From the NCBI GenBank assembly GCA_012799075.1, contig JAAZLZ010000042.1, forward strand, positions 1 to 11,443: a stretch of DNA of 11,443 nt, read 5' to 3'. The notes under the pieces are model-generated. The model ran no database searches. It was not told the origin of the DNA and saw only the letters and a program-made list of their open reading frames with translations. Below, piece by piece: positions 1 to 6,345 of the stretch. This DNA is from Bacillota bacterium. GTDB lineage: Bacteria; Bacillota; Limnochordia; JAAZLZ01. Position 1 is the stretch's first letter, and each line of letters opens with the position of its first letter. Both the position numbers and the translations under genes were made by a program.

Positions 1-762
1 CAGCTCGTTCCACGGGTAAACACCGACCTCACCAGTTCCCTGCACTTTGGCCTCCAGTTCCCGGGCGGCGCTAAAGGCCCTATCTTTGCTGCCCAGCCTG
101 ATGATCACCTTGCTCACTTCATCGTCAACGGCCAGGGCCTGTTGTGCTATGTCTAAGGGCAGATAGACCACATTCTGGTTGACGTTGGGATTAATGGTGT
201 GGACCAGGCCGGCTATTTCCGCCTCGATGGTATTGAGGGTCTCATTTTTGTCCTTGATTAGCAAGGTTATGTAATCCCCCACCTGGAGGTCTAACAGATC
301 GGCCAGCCTCCTTCCCATGACTGCCCTGTACTCCCCTTGGGCAAACATGGACCCGGCGACGAACTGATCTTCCAGGGCGAAGACCCTTTGCAGCTCCTCC
401 GGAATGATTCCTTTGCCAATCACCGGCAGTTCATTGATCCCGTTACTTAGCCGGGCCGGGAAGTCTAGTTCCGGTGACCGGCCTTGTTCACCCTCCATTT
501 TCGGCAGGGTCGCTAGATGCGTCAAAGGGAGCAAATCCTTCAAAGGCAGCTTTTCTTGGTCCTCCCAGTAATTGCGGCTTACAATCTGTAAATGGCCGGT
601 TTCGTAGTCGATCAAAGTGTCGTAGGACATCTCGGTCATGCCGCCGATTAAGGAGTCCAGGAGGAGATAGAAGAAAATGGCGACGGCAATGATGCAGGCG
701 GTAATCAAGGTTCGATGACGGTGCCGGACTAGGTTCTTAAGGGCCAGCTTAGTGAGAAACAC
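1..762 (-). CDS. ABC transporter permease, FtsX/MacB type (partial, C-terminus off the left edge)
   Basis: The visible 254 codons, open at position 1, encode the N-terminal part of a MacB/LolC/FtsX-type permease. A basic N-terminus (KNLVRHRHR, about residues 9-17) precedes one hydrophobic membrane segment at about residues 19-41. A long extracytoplasmic domain of the MacB_PCD type follows, with the typical stretch VMGRRLADLLDLQVGD at about 148-163. The remaining membrane segments and C-terminus lie outside the window. The start is a GTG preceded by a strong AGGAGGGAGG-like site at about 768-778. It overlaps the end of the ATPase gene by 14 bases, which implies translational coupling. The partner ATPase is of the MacB/LolD class, whose systems move lipoproteins, peptides, drugs or other amphiphiles, or work mechanically from the membrane. 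The substrate cannot be told here. Family assignment is firm; function is inferred. Confidence 0.85.
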   Translation of the reverse strand, partial: MFLTKLALKNLVRHRHRTLITACIIAVAIFFYLLLDSLIGGMTEMSYDTLIDYETGHLQIVSRNYWEDQEKLPLKDLLPLTHLATLPKMEGEQGRSPELDFPARLSNGINELPVIGKGIIPEELQRVFALEDQFVAGSMFAQGEYRAVMGRRLADLLDLQVGDYITLLIKDKNETLNTIEAEIAGLVHTINPNVNQNVVYLPLDIAQQALAVDDEVSKVIIRLGSKDRAFSAARELEAKVQGTGEVGVYPWNEL

Positions 763-1456
763 TTCTTTCCTCCCTCCTTTGATCGAGTGAGATGACTCCG
801 TCCCTGATTTCCAGCAGCCGACGGGCATAATCCATCACCAACGGATCATGGGTGGAGAAGATGAAAGTCGTGCCCAGCTCCTGATTCATCTTGGCCATTA
901 CGGCTAGGACTTCTTCACTGGTCTTAGAATCCAAATTGGCCGAAGGTTCATCGGCTAAAATGAGCTTCGGCTCCTTAACCAGGGCCCTGGCAATGGCGAC
1001 GCGCTGTTTTTGCCCGCCGGAGAGCTCATTTGGTCGGCGCTTTTCCAGCCCTTCCAGTCCGACATCCGCCAGGATCTTCATGACCTTGTCTTCCAGCTCC
1101 TTATTGCTGTGCTCATGGAGGAGTCTAATGGCAAACTCCACATTTTCATAGGCCGTCAGCACCGGGATCAGATTGTAGCTTTGGAAAACAAATCCGATGT
1201 GTTTCCTGCGAATCATGGCCAAATCCTTCTTGTCGAGAGTTTCCAGATCTTGGCCATCAAACAAGATGGTCCCTTCGGTGGGCCGATCCAGACAACCGAT
1301 GAGGTTCAGCAGGGTGGTCTTGCCCGAGCCGGAGGGACCGAAGAGGGTCGTAAACTCCCCTGTTTCCACTTTCAGATCAATGCCCCTCAGGGCGGGCACC
1401 TCGATCTTTCCCTGTTGATAGATTTTCTTGACTCCCTTCAACTCCAACAAAGCCAT
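749..1456 (-). CDS. ABC transporter ATP-binding protein, MacB/LolD family
   Basis: A 235-residue, standard-length nucleotide-binding subunit with every expected motif: Walker A GPSGSGKTT (residues 40-48), Q-loop Q92, signature LSGGQKQR (145-152), Walker B LILADEP (165-171) with catalytic E170, and H-loop H203. The D-loop region reads SANLD where this family usually has TGNLD, a mild variant. The protein would bind ATP on the cytoplasmic face and drive the permease encoded immediately downstream, which it overlaps by 14 bases. I chose the ATG at 1456 (MALLELKG) rather than the TTG three codons earlier. The ATG lies two bases after the stop of the TetR gene, has an AGGGGG site nine bases upstream, and gives the usual N-terminus. 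It is probably co-transcribed with the repressor and controlled by it. Confidence 0.95.
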   Translation of the reverse strand: MALLELKGVKKIYQQGKIEVPALRGIDLKVETGEFTTLFGPSGSGKTTLLNLIGCLDRPTEGTILFDGQDLETLDKKDLAMIRRKHIGFVFQSYNLIPVLTAYENVEFAIRLLHEHSNKELEDKVMKILADVGLEGLEKRRPNELSGGQKQRVAIARALVKEPKLILADEPSANLDSKTSEEVLAVMAKMNQELGTTFIFSTHDPLVMDYARRLLEIRDGVISLDQRREERSVSH

Positions 1457-1458
1457 TG

Positions 1459-2097
1459 TCAACAACCCCCTAAAGCGGCAGCCCTGTTCTTGATGCCGTT
1501 TTCAATCAGATTAAGCATCTTATCGATGATCTCCATATCATCTAAGTCCAGCTTTCCGTCCTCATAGACAAAATCCGCGAGGGCATAGTTCAGCATGGTC
1601 AACAGCCGAGCAACAAGGATGGGGTCTATGGTCGGATCCAGATCCCCATCGGCAATGCCCTTCGCAAGCAGCTTGCGGAAGAAATCATCGCTGGTTTGGA
1701 CGTGATCCCCATACACCTCATGGTAAAGGGCCTCATTATTCGTCAACGACAGACCGATGGCCAGCAGCCGGGGACGTTCCTTGGCAAACCGAAGGCCCCT
1801 TGAGTAAATCTCCCGCAGAAGCTGGAAAAAGCCGTAGTTCTGCATGTTGGCCATCATGTCCTGGTTGATGTAGGCGAGCTTCTCTTTGACGATGAGTTCG
1901 ATGATGTATTTAAACAGGTCCTTTTTATCCTCGAAGTATTGATAGAAGCTCCCCATCGCGATCCCGGCCCCCTCGGCGATCGCGGTCACCCTGGCCTCAT
2001 GGAAGGAGCGCTCGGCAAACTCATCGATGGCCGCATCGATCACCCGCTGGCGCTTTTCATCGGGCAAGTTGAAAAAGGTATCCTTTGGCAATGACAT
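1459..2097 (-). CDS. TetR/AcrR-family transcriptional regulator
   Basis: A 212-residue protein of typical TetR size. The N-terminal DNA-binding domain begins around residues 15-30 (KRQRVIDAAIDEFAE). The helix-turn-helix and its capping segment span about 36-63, with the family hallmark GSFYQYFEDKKDLF at 49-62. The rest is an alpha-helical C-terminal ligand-binding and dimerisation domain without a recognisable ligand signature. The ATG at 2097 follows an AGGTGA/AAGGGGG-type site. It is the first gene of a minus-strand operon with the ABC ATPase and permease, so it most likely represses that exporter until an effector binds. Its own promoter overlaps a nested palindrome (2110-2145), fitting negative autoregulation. 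The effector is unknown. Confidence 0.93.
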   Translation of the reverse strand: MSLPKDTFFNLPDEKRQRVIDAAIDEFAERSFHEARVTAIAEGAGIAMGSFYQYFEDKKDLFKYIIELIVKEKLAYINQDMMANMQNYGFFQLLREIYSRGLRFAKERPRLLAIGLSLTNNEALYHEVYGDHVQTSDDFFRKLLAKGIADGDLDPTIDPILVARLLTMLNYALADFVYEDGKLDLDDMEIIDKMLNLIENGIKNRAAALGGC

Positions 2098-2108
2098 CCC
2101 CCTTCACC
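2098..2108 (-). promoter_or_regulatory. Ribosome binding site of the TetR gene
   Basis: Read on the minus strand, AGGTGAAGGGGG sits directly before the ATG at 2097. The AGGTGA core lies about six bases from the start, matching the anti-Shine-Dalgarno end of 16S rRNA and supporting this start codon. Confidence 0.6.
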
Positions 2109-2109
2109 T

Positions 2110-2145
2110 ATGTGAACCTTGATTCATATGAAGCTCCATTCACAT
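2110..2145. promoter_or_regulatory. Nested palindrome, likely TetR operator
   Basis: A perfect inner palindrome TTCATATGAA (2123-2132) and an outer inverted repeat ATGTGAA (2110-2116) / TTCACAT (2139-2145) share one centre, between 2127 and 2128. Thirteen of 18 base pairs in the half-arms are complementary. The element lies just downstream of, and slightly overlaps, the -10 box of the TetR promoter, over the expected transcription start. TetR-family repressors commonly bind such symmetric sites in their own promoters. Two concentric symmetric elements could hold one dimer on the core or two dimers cooperatively. Binding is inferred, not shown. Confidence 0.7.
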
Positions 2146-2172
2146 GATATAACCACCCCCGGTCAAAGTCAA
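2144..2172 (-). promoter_or_regulatory. Sigma70-type promoter of the tetR-ABC operon
   Basis: On the minus strand there is a -35 box TTGACT (2172-2167), a 17-base spacer, and a -10 box TATCAT (2149-2144). Each box matches the consensus at five of six positions and the spacing is ideal. Transcription would start near 2137, inside the palindrome, giving a leader of about 40 bases before the TetR ATG. Confidence 0.7.
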
Positions 2173-2216
2173 GCTATCGCTGCCTTCCAACCCCTTCCAC
2201 AAATATTCAATCATGA

Positions 2217-2222
2217 TACAAT
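2217..2222 (+). promoter_or_regulatory. Possible -10 box for the small cysteine-containing gene
   Basis: TACAAT matches the -10 consensus at five of six positions and lies 35 bases before the likely ATG at 2258. No convincing -35 box is present at the right spacing, so this is tentative. The operator palindrome at 2110-2145 lies upstream and is not expected to overlap it. Confidence 0.25.
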
Positions 2223-2243
2223 TAAAAGCGTATACCTCAAGTG

Positions 2244-2250
2244 AAGGTGG
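2244..2250 (+). promoter_or_regulatory. Ribosome binding site deciding the start at 2258
   Basis: AAGGTGG lies seven bases before the ATG at 2258 but only one base before the in-frame ATG at 2252, so 2258 is the better start. Confidence 0.5.
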
Positions 2251-2257
2251 GATGGAA

Positions 2258-2569
2258 ATGGTCATCGTAAACGTACAGGCAGGAATCTGCGGCTTTGCCA
2301 CCAGAATAGAAGCCGAAGGCGAAGGCGATCTGGTCAAGCTGGCGATTACCAGCGATTGCAAGGCTGCTCAGGGTCTAGCTGGGGAACTGGAGACGGTAGA
2401 TGGCATGGATGTCTTTGCGCCCCTCGATGAGACTACGATCTATCAGGCTTGCCGCCGACATCTGCGGCATTCCACCTGTCCCGTCCTATGTGCCATCCTC
2501 AAGGCCGTTGAAGCAGCGGCGGGATTCGCCCTGCCCCAAGATGTACACATCACCATGTCAACAAAGTAG
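2258..2569 (+). CDS. Small cysteine-containing protein of unknown function, resembles DUF6951
   Basis: A 103-residue soluble protein with no signal peptide or membrane segment. The N-terminal motif AGICGF (residues 8-13), a later TSDC (31-34) and a C-terminal block STCPVLCAILKAVEAAAG (72-89) resemble a small uncharacterised family that I recall as DUF6951. That name comes from memory of the motif pattern. Five cysteines (11, 34, 65, 74, 78) could bind a metal or iron-sulfur cluster or take part in thiol chemistry; no function is established. The start at 2258 is chosen from the RBS spacing, and an upstream in-frame ATG at 2213 gives an unconserved-looking extension. It lies between the divergent tetR operon and a terminator-like hairpin, so it is probably monocistronic. 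Confidence 0.75.
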   Translation: MVIVNVQAGICGFATRIEAEGEGDLVKLAITSDCKAAQGLAGELETVDGMDVFAPLDETTIYQACRRHLRHSTCPVLCAILKAVEAAAGFALPQDVHITMSTK

Positions 2570-2601
2570 GTTCTCCTTTGACAGGGAAGGCCCCATCTGG
2601 C

Positions 2602-2632
2602 ACCCTTTGCATGGAGGAAAGCAAAGGGTTTT
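2602..2632 (+). terminator. Rho-independent terminator-like hairpin after the small gene
   Basis: ACCCTTTGC (2602-2610) and GCAAAGGGT (2621-2629) form a perfect nine-pair stem with a ten-base loop, followed by TTTT (2629-2632). It starts 33 bases after the stop at 2569. The T-run is short, so termination may be partial. The stem is also nearly symmetric for the other strand. Confidence 0.5.
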
Positions 2633-2663
2633 GTCGAAATACCCGTAGAATCGTGGAGGAAGG

Positions 2664-3335
2664 ATGATCATGCTGCAAGTCAAGCTTAATAAAGGACTAA
2701 AAAGGGTCTCTTTGCTGATTTTCGATTTGGACGGTACTTTGATTGATTCGTATGAACCCCTGCTGGAATCGTTCGTCCATGTTTTTCAGACCCTAGGACA
2801 TACCGTCCCTCCAAGGGATGAAATCAAGGGCTTCATCGGCTATCCCTTGGAGGAAATATTGGCCTCGTATGTCCCGGGTGGGCAGGTTGCCAAGGCCACC
2901 AGGCTGTTTCGACATCGCTACGGGCAAGTGGTCCTCCAGGAAACCAAGCTCTTGCCCGGGGTGATGCCCGCCCTTGATTTTCTCTCCCAACGGACCTCCT
3001 TAGCTGTGGCCACCAATAAGGCGACGGAAACGGCTAGGGGCGTTTTGGCCTCCTTAGGCGTGGATGGCTTCTTCACCGAAGTGGTGGGGACCAGCTGCGT
3101 TCCCCGGCCCAAGCCCCACCCCGATATGGTGGACCACGTCCTGGATCTTAGGGAATGCCCGGCGGAGGAGGCCCTCTTGATCGGTGATTCCGTCATCGAT
3201 GTCCACTTTGCCAAGGAAGCTAGAGTGGACCTTCTTTGCGTTTTGACAGGCTCCAATTCCTATGAAGAGCTGGCTGCAGCCGGCGTTTCAGATATCATCC
3301 CGGATGTGGGGCACTTGCCTGGACTTTGCCTCTGA
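2664..3335 (+). CDS. HAD-superfamily hydrolase, phosphoglycolate phosphatase-like
   Basis: A 223-residue cytosolic HAD subfamily IA phosphatase. Motif I is DLDGTLID (residues 21-28) with nucleophile D21 and general acid/base D23. Motif II is the threonine in VATNK (T117), motif III is K150 in RPKPHP, and motif IV is GDSVIDV with D175 and D179. A helical cap of the Gph/PpaX type lies at about 30-95. The likely reaction is Mg-dependent hydrolysis of a small phosphomonoester, such as 2-phosphoglycolate, but the substrate cannot be read from sequence. GGAGGA at 2655-2660 precedes two possible starts, ATG 2664 and ATG 2670; the second has the better spacing (nine bases), and both keep the whole catalytic domain. 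The gene points toward the metVF operon but is separated from it by about 190 bases, so a shared function is not implied. Confidence 0.9.
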   Translation: MIMLQVKLNKGLKRVSLLIFDLDGTLIDSYEPLLESFVHVFQTLGHTVPPRDEIKGFIGYPLEEILASYVPGGQVAKATRLFRHRYGQVVLQETKLLPGVMPALDFLSQRTSLAVATNKATETARGVLASLGVDGFFTEVVGTSCVPRPKPHPDMVDHVLDLRECPAEEALLIGDSVIDVHFAKEARVDLLCVLTGSNSYEELAAAGVSDIIPDVGHLPGLCL

Positions 3336-3475
3336 GACTTGTCAGAACCCCCAGTATTAACCGGTGGAAATGGGGTAGTTGCCGCAGATTCCGCTAAAGA
3401 GTACCGAAGATCGCAAGAACGCACCAAGGAAGGGATTTCGCCTTTGCAGAAGGGATCAACCGAACTGACAAGGGT

Positions 3476-3504
3476 CGGCAGGATTCCCCGCTGCCGTGGA
3501 TTTT
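3476..3504 (+). promoter_or_regulatory. Hairpin with trailing T-run in the metV leader
   Basis: CGGCAG (3476-3481) pairs with CTGCCG (3491-3496) around a nine-base loop, followed after four bases by TTTT (3501-3504). It could be a weak terminator of the HAD transcript or an attenuator for the metV operon. The stem is only six pairs and the T-run is offset, so confidence is low. Confidence 0.25.
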
Positions 3505-3514
3505 AAGCAAGAGG

Positions 3515-3521
3515 AAGGTGA
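3515..3521 (+). promoter_or_regulatory. Ribosome binding site deciding the metV start
   Basis: AAGGTGA lies five bases before the GTG at 3527. The alternative GTG at 3518 falls inside this site, so 3527 is the more likely start. Confidence 0.55.
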
Positions 3522-3526
3522 GGGCC

Positions 3527-4177
3527 GTGATCGTTGCTGAACGAAAACCGCTAACGGAAATCAAAGGGATGCTCCAAGGCAAGCAGCGGGTTTTGGTGGT
3601 CGGCTGTAATACCTGTGTTACCATCTGCATGGCGGGGGGCAGGAAGGAAGTGGCTGTCCTGGCCTCGGCCTTGCGCTTGGCCGGTCTTGAGCACGTGGGG
3701 GAGGAGACCGTTGAGCGCCAGTGTGATATGGAGTTTTTGGCTCCACTGACAAAGCTGCAAGGATATGATTGTTTACTTTCCACCGCTTGTGGGATTGGGG
3801 TCCAGCTGCTGGGGGATCTCTTCCCCGGCCTGCCCGTCTATCCGGCGCTGAACACCAAGTTTCTCGGGGTCAACGAAGACTTGGGGTGCTGGAGTGAAAG
3901 GTGCCAGTCCTGTGGGGACTGCATCCTCGATCGAACCGGGGGCATCTGCCCGATCGCCCGTTGCTCCAAGAGCCTGCTCAACGGACCCTGCGGTGGTTCA
4001 CAAAACGGCAAGTGCGAGGTCAACGGGGATGTGGACTGTGCCTGGCAGTTGATCTACGACCGATTGGAGGCCAGGGGCGAACTTGACAAATTGGAGACAA
4101 TCTTCCTTCCTAAAGATTGGTCCCACTCCCGCGATGGCGGGCCTCGTCGGATCAGGAGGGAGGACGTGGCATTATGA
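3527..4177 (+). CDS. metV: MetV, iron-sulfur/zinc subunit of methylene-tetrahydrofolate reductase
   Basis: A 216-residue cysteine-rich protein of the family called methylene-tetrahydrofolate reductase C-terminal domain (MetV). In Moorella-type acetogens MetV pairs with MetF and passes electrons from an Hdr-type module to its FAD. The N-terminal half has VVGCNTCVTICMAGG (residues 25-38) and ASALRLAG. The C-terminal half carries a dense cysteine array: C121, C126, C129, C132, C141, C146, C155, C163 and C171, including CQSCGDC and NGPCGGS. There are fifteen cysteines in all, enough for at least one [4Fe-4S] cluster and perhaps a metal site. I chose the GTG start at 3527 from the AAGGTGA site and because MIVAERKP is the usual N-terminus. 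It overlaps metF by four bases (ATGA), so the two are translationally coupled and probably made in equal amounts. Confidence 0.92.
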   Translation: MIVAERKPLTEIKGMLQGKQRVLVVGCNTCVTICMAGGRKEVAVLASALRLAGLEHVGEETVERQCDMEFLAPLTKLQGYDCLLSTACGIGVQLLGDLFPGLPVYPALNTKFLGVNEDLGCWSERCQSCGDCILDRTGGICPIARCSKSLLNGPCGGSQNGKCEVNGDVDCAWQLIYDRLEARGELDKLETIFLPKDWSHSRDGGPRRIRREDVAL

Positions 4178-5097
4178 AGGCGGGTAGTCGACTGGAGAAG
4201 GTCTTAACTGCAGGCCACTTTGCCGTCTGCGGTGAGATGGGTCCGCCCCGATCGGCTGATGCAAAAGCCATCCGGGACAAGGCCCAGTATTTCCGCGGCT
4301 ATGTGGATGCGGTCAACGTAACGGACAATCAAACGGCGGTGGTCAGGGTCTCGAGTATAGCCTCATGCCTCATCTTGCAGGAGGAGGGGGTTGAACCCGT
4401 CGTCCAGATGACCTGTCGGGACAGGAATCGCCTGGCCATCCAAAGCGATCTTTTGGGGGCCGCGGCCTTGGGTTTGAAAAACGTCCTTTGCCTGACGGGG
4501 GATCACCAGTCCTTCGGCGATCACCCAACGGCTAAGAACGTCCACGACATCGATTCCATCCAGCTCATTTGGGGTGTGGACCAGATGCGCAAGGGCAGGT
4601 TTATGGGCGGCGATGAGATCAAGGTTCCTCCCCAGTTTTTCATCGGGGGGGCGGCCAATCCTTTCGGGGACCCCTTCGCGATGAGGGTGCCGCGCCTGGC
4701 CAAGAAGATCAAGGCGGGCTGCGATTTCATCCAGACCCAGGTGGTCTTCGATGTGCCCCGGTTCGCCAGGTGGATGGAGCTGGTCCGGGAGCGGGGGCTC
4801 CATCGAGAGGTCTACATCATGGCCGGGGTGCTGCCCACCCGATCCGTCAGGGCCCTGCGCTACATGCAGCAGGATGTGGCGGGTGTTTCCATCCCCGATG
4901 AATGCATTCAGCGGATGGAAAAGGCTGCAGACCCGGCGGAAGAAGGGGTCAAGATGGCCGTCGAGCTAATTCAGCAGCTAAAGGAGATTGAGGGTGTGGC
5001 CGGGGTGCACTTAATGCCGGTCATGTGGGAGCGCATCATCCCCAGGCTTGTGGAGGAGGCCGGACTTTATCCCCGGCCGGTGGTGGATGATGATTAG
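4174..5097 (+). CDS. metF: MetF, 5,10-methylene-tetrahydrofolate reductase catalytic subunit
   Basis: A 307-residue flavoprotein of the MTHFR family, normal length for the bacterial TIM-barrel enzyme. It reduces methylene-H4folate to methyl-H4folate in the methyl branch of the Wood-Ljungdahl pathway. Visible family motifs are GEMGPP with catalytic-type E21, NVTDNQ (48-53), MTCRDRNR (79-86), NVLCLTGD ending in D110, GAANPFGDP (159-167), and DFIQTQVVFD (184-193) with substrate-contacting Q187. The C-terminus keeps LMPVMWE (280-286). The start at 4174 is chosen over an in-frame ATG at 4117 because it gives the ATGA overlap with metV, has GGAGGGAGG upstream, and gives the expected N-terminus. Acetogen MetF of this type lacks its own efficient NAD(P)H route and relies on MetV and electron-transfer partners, which the following genes would supply. 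Confidence 0.96.
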   Translation: MKAGSRLEKVLTAGHFAVCGEMGPPRSADAKAIRDKAQYFRGYVDAVNVTDNQTAVVRVSSIASCLILQEEGVEPVVQMTCRDRNRLAIQSDLLGAAALGLKNVLCLTGDHQSFGDHPTAKNVHDIDSIQLIWGVDQMRKGRFMGGDEIKVPPQFFIGGAANPFGDPFAMRVPRLAKKIKAGCDFIQTQVVFDVPRFARWMELVRERGLHREVYIMAGVLPTRSVRALRYMQQDVAGVSIPDECIQRMEKAADPAEEGVKMAVELIQQLKEIEGVAGVHLMPVMWERIIPRLVEEAGLYPRPVVDDD

Positions 5098-5142
5098 TAC
5101 CCGTCAAAGCAAGCAAATTCCACAGGACGGGAGGAGTAAGTC

Positions 5143-6345
5143 TTGAAGGCAAGTGCCTTGGTCATAGGTGGGGGCCCGGCCGGTTTAGGAGCCGCGCTAA
5201 AGCTGGCAGGGGCGGGGATAAAGGTTTACTTAGTGGAAAAGGAAGGAGCCGTCGGCGGCTGGGGGGCCAGGTATGTGTGCAAGGCTACCGACAGCTGTCA
5301 ACAATGCTCCGCATGTCTCATTCCGAAGAAGATCCAGGAGGTTTACCAACACCCCCTGGTTGAAATCCTAACCAACACCCAGGTGGTGGACGTTGAAGGT
5401 GAACCGGGCAGCTTTCAGGTCCGCCTGCAAAGGGATCAGACCCTCGATCCAACCCTTTGCAATGCTTGTGGACGATGCCTTGAGGCCTGCCCCAAGGCCG
5501 CGGTTGATCTCCTCAATCCCTGGGCGGTCTCATACAGGATCGACAAAGAAAGGTGCAAGGTTTACTCGGGGGAGGATTGCGATCTTTGCGCCCGGGCATG
5601 TCCCACCGGCGCCATCAACTTCCATCGGCCCGGTGCCAGTTGGGATCTTTCCGTCCAGCTGGTTGTGGCTGCAATTGGCCATGAACCCTTCGATGCCCGA
5701 AGGAAATACCGGCTTGGTTATGGGCGCTTCCCCCGGGTGATCACCGGCCTTGAACTGGAAGAGGCCCTCAATCGGATCGAAGGGACCGATATCTTCGGCG
5801 ACGGCTGGCGGCCCTTGGATGTGGCCTTCATTCAATGCGTTGGTTCCCGGGATGTCCAGGAAGGGGCCGATTACTGCTCCCGGGTATGCTGCAAGTACGC
5901 CCTCCGCTTAGCAGGGCTTTTGCGTCACCGGGAGCCGGCGACCAAAGCAACCTTTTACTACATGGACATCCAAACGGGGGGAAAGGGCTTTCCGGAGATT
6001 TACCGGCAGGCCCGAGATGACTTTGAATTCATGCGGGGAATCCCAGCCCGGATCGATGGGGGGGACCGGTTAAAGCTCCACTTCGATGGGGTCAGCGGGG
6101 AGGGCTTTGCCAACCGGGAACACGATCTGGTGGTCCTGTCGGTGGGGATAGCTCCATCGGCAAATACCGCCGAAATGGCCCGCCTGCTGACCTTGAACCG
6201 GGATGAACACGGCTTTCTGAAAGGTCGGGAGGGCATTTACGTGGCCGGCACCGCCGGGGGCCCCCGGGACATTAGCGAGTCTTTGGCCCACGGCATGGAA
6301 ACGGCCGCCAAAGCCATCATCAAGCTAGAGGGGAGGGAAGGCTGA
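5143..6345 (+). CDS. HdrA-like flavin/iron-sulfur protein, resembling QmoA
   Basis: A 400-residue HdrA-family protein, shorter than canonical HdrA and close to QmoA size. An FAD-binding Rossmann motif GGGPAGLGAA (9-18) is followed by a cysteine group C46, C52, C55, C58 (CQQCSACLIPKK), which corresponds to the HdrA cluster motif. Inserted in the flavin domain are two ferredoxin clusters: CNACGRCLEACP (106-117), and a second using C138, C146, C149 and C153. The C-terminal half keeps CVGSRD (232-237) with YCSRVCC (244-250), a further HdrA cluster site, and ends with a flavoprotein GIYVAGT motif (364-370). It starts with TTG at 5143, seven bases after GGGAGGAG, and overlaps the next gene by one base. 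It probably carries FAD plus several [4Fe-4S] clusters and acts as a relay or bifurcation-related subunit. Orthology to QmoA rather than to a truncated HdrA is inferred from size and neighbours. Confidence 0.85.
   Translation: MKASALVIGGGPAGLGAALKLAGAGIKVYLVEKEGAVGGWGARYVCKATDSCQQCSACLIPKKIQEVYQHPLVEILTNTQVVDVEGEPGSFQVRLQRDQTLDPTLCNACGRCLEACPKAAVDLLNPWAVSYRIDKERCKVYSGEDCDLCARACPTGAINFHRPGASWDLSVQLVVAAIGHEPFDARRKYRLGYGRFPRVITGLELEEALNRIEGTDIFGDGWRPLDVAFIQCVGSRDVQEGADYCSRVCCKYALRLAGLLRHREPATKATFYYMDIQTGGKGFPEIYRQARDDFEFMRGIPARIDGGDRLKLHFDGVSGEGFANREHDLVVLSVGIAPSANTAEMARLLTLNRDEHGFLKGREGIYVAGTAGGPRDISESLAHGMETAAKAIIKLEGREG

Larger units (their letters stand above)
3336..3526 (+). other. Gene-free leader upstream of metV
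   Basis: About 190 bases with no convincing coding frame and no clear sigma70 promoter. I compared it by eye with cobalamin, TPP, THF, SAM, c-di-GMP, Moco and T-box consensus elements and found no match. One compact hairpin (3476-3496) lies just before metV. The promoter of the large operon, if it has its own, should lie here. Confidence 0.4.

Noticed and set aside
1010..1567. 185-residue plus-strand open frame
   Set aside because: It is antisense to the ABC ATPase and TetR genes, whose motifs are all intact on the minus strand.
2213..2257. N-terminal extension of the small cysteine protein from ATG 2213 or 2252
   Set aside because: The only good ribosome site (2244-2250) fits the ATG at 2258, and the extra residues do not look like part of the fold.
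3336..3526. Cobalamin, THF, TPP, SAM, c-di-GMP, Moco riboswitch or T-box
   Set aside because: Conserved core sequences of these classes could not be found by eye; short resemblances such as GGTGGAAATGGGG do not extend to a full consensus.
3394..3783. 129-residue minus-strand open frame over the metV leader
   Set aside because: More than half overlaps metV in antisense, the composition is low-complexity S/T/P-rich, and no motif or ribosome site supports it.
4117..4173. N-terminal extension of MetF from an ATG at 4117
   Set aside because: It would overlap metV by 61 bases. The ATG at 4174 gives the usual coupled ATGA junction and the family-typical N-terminus.
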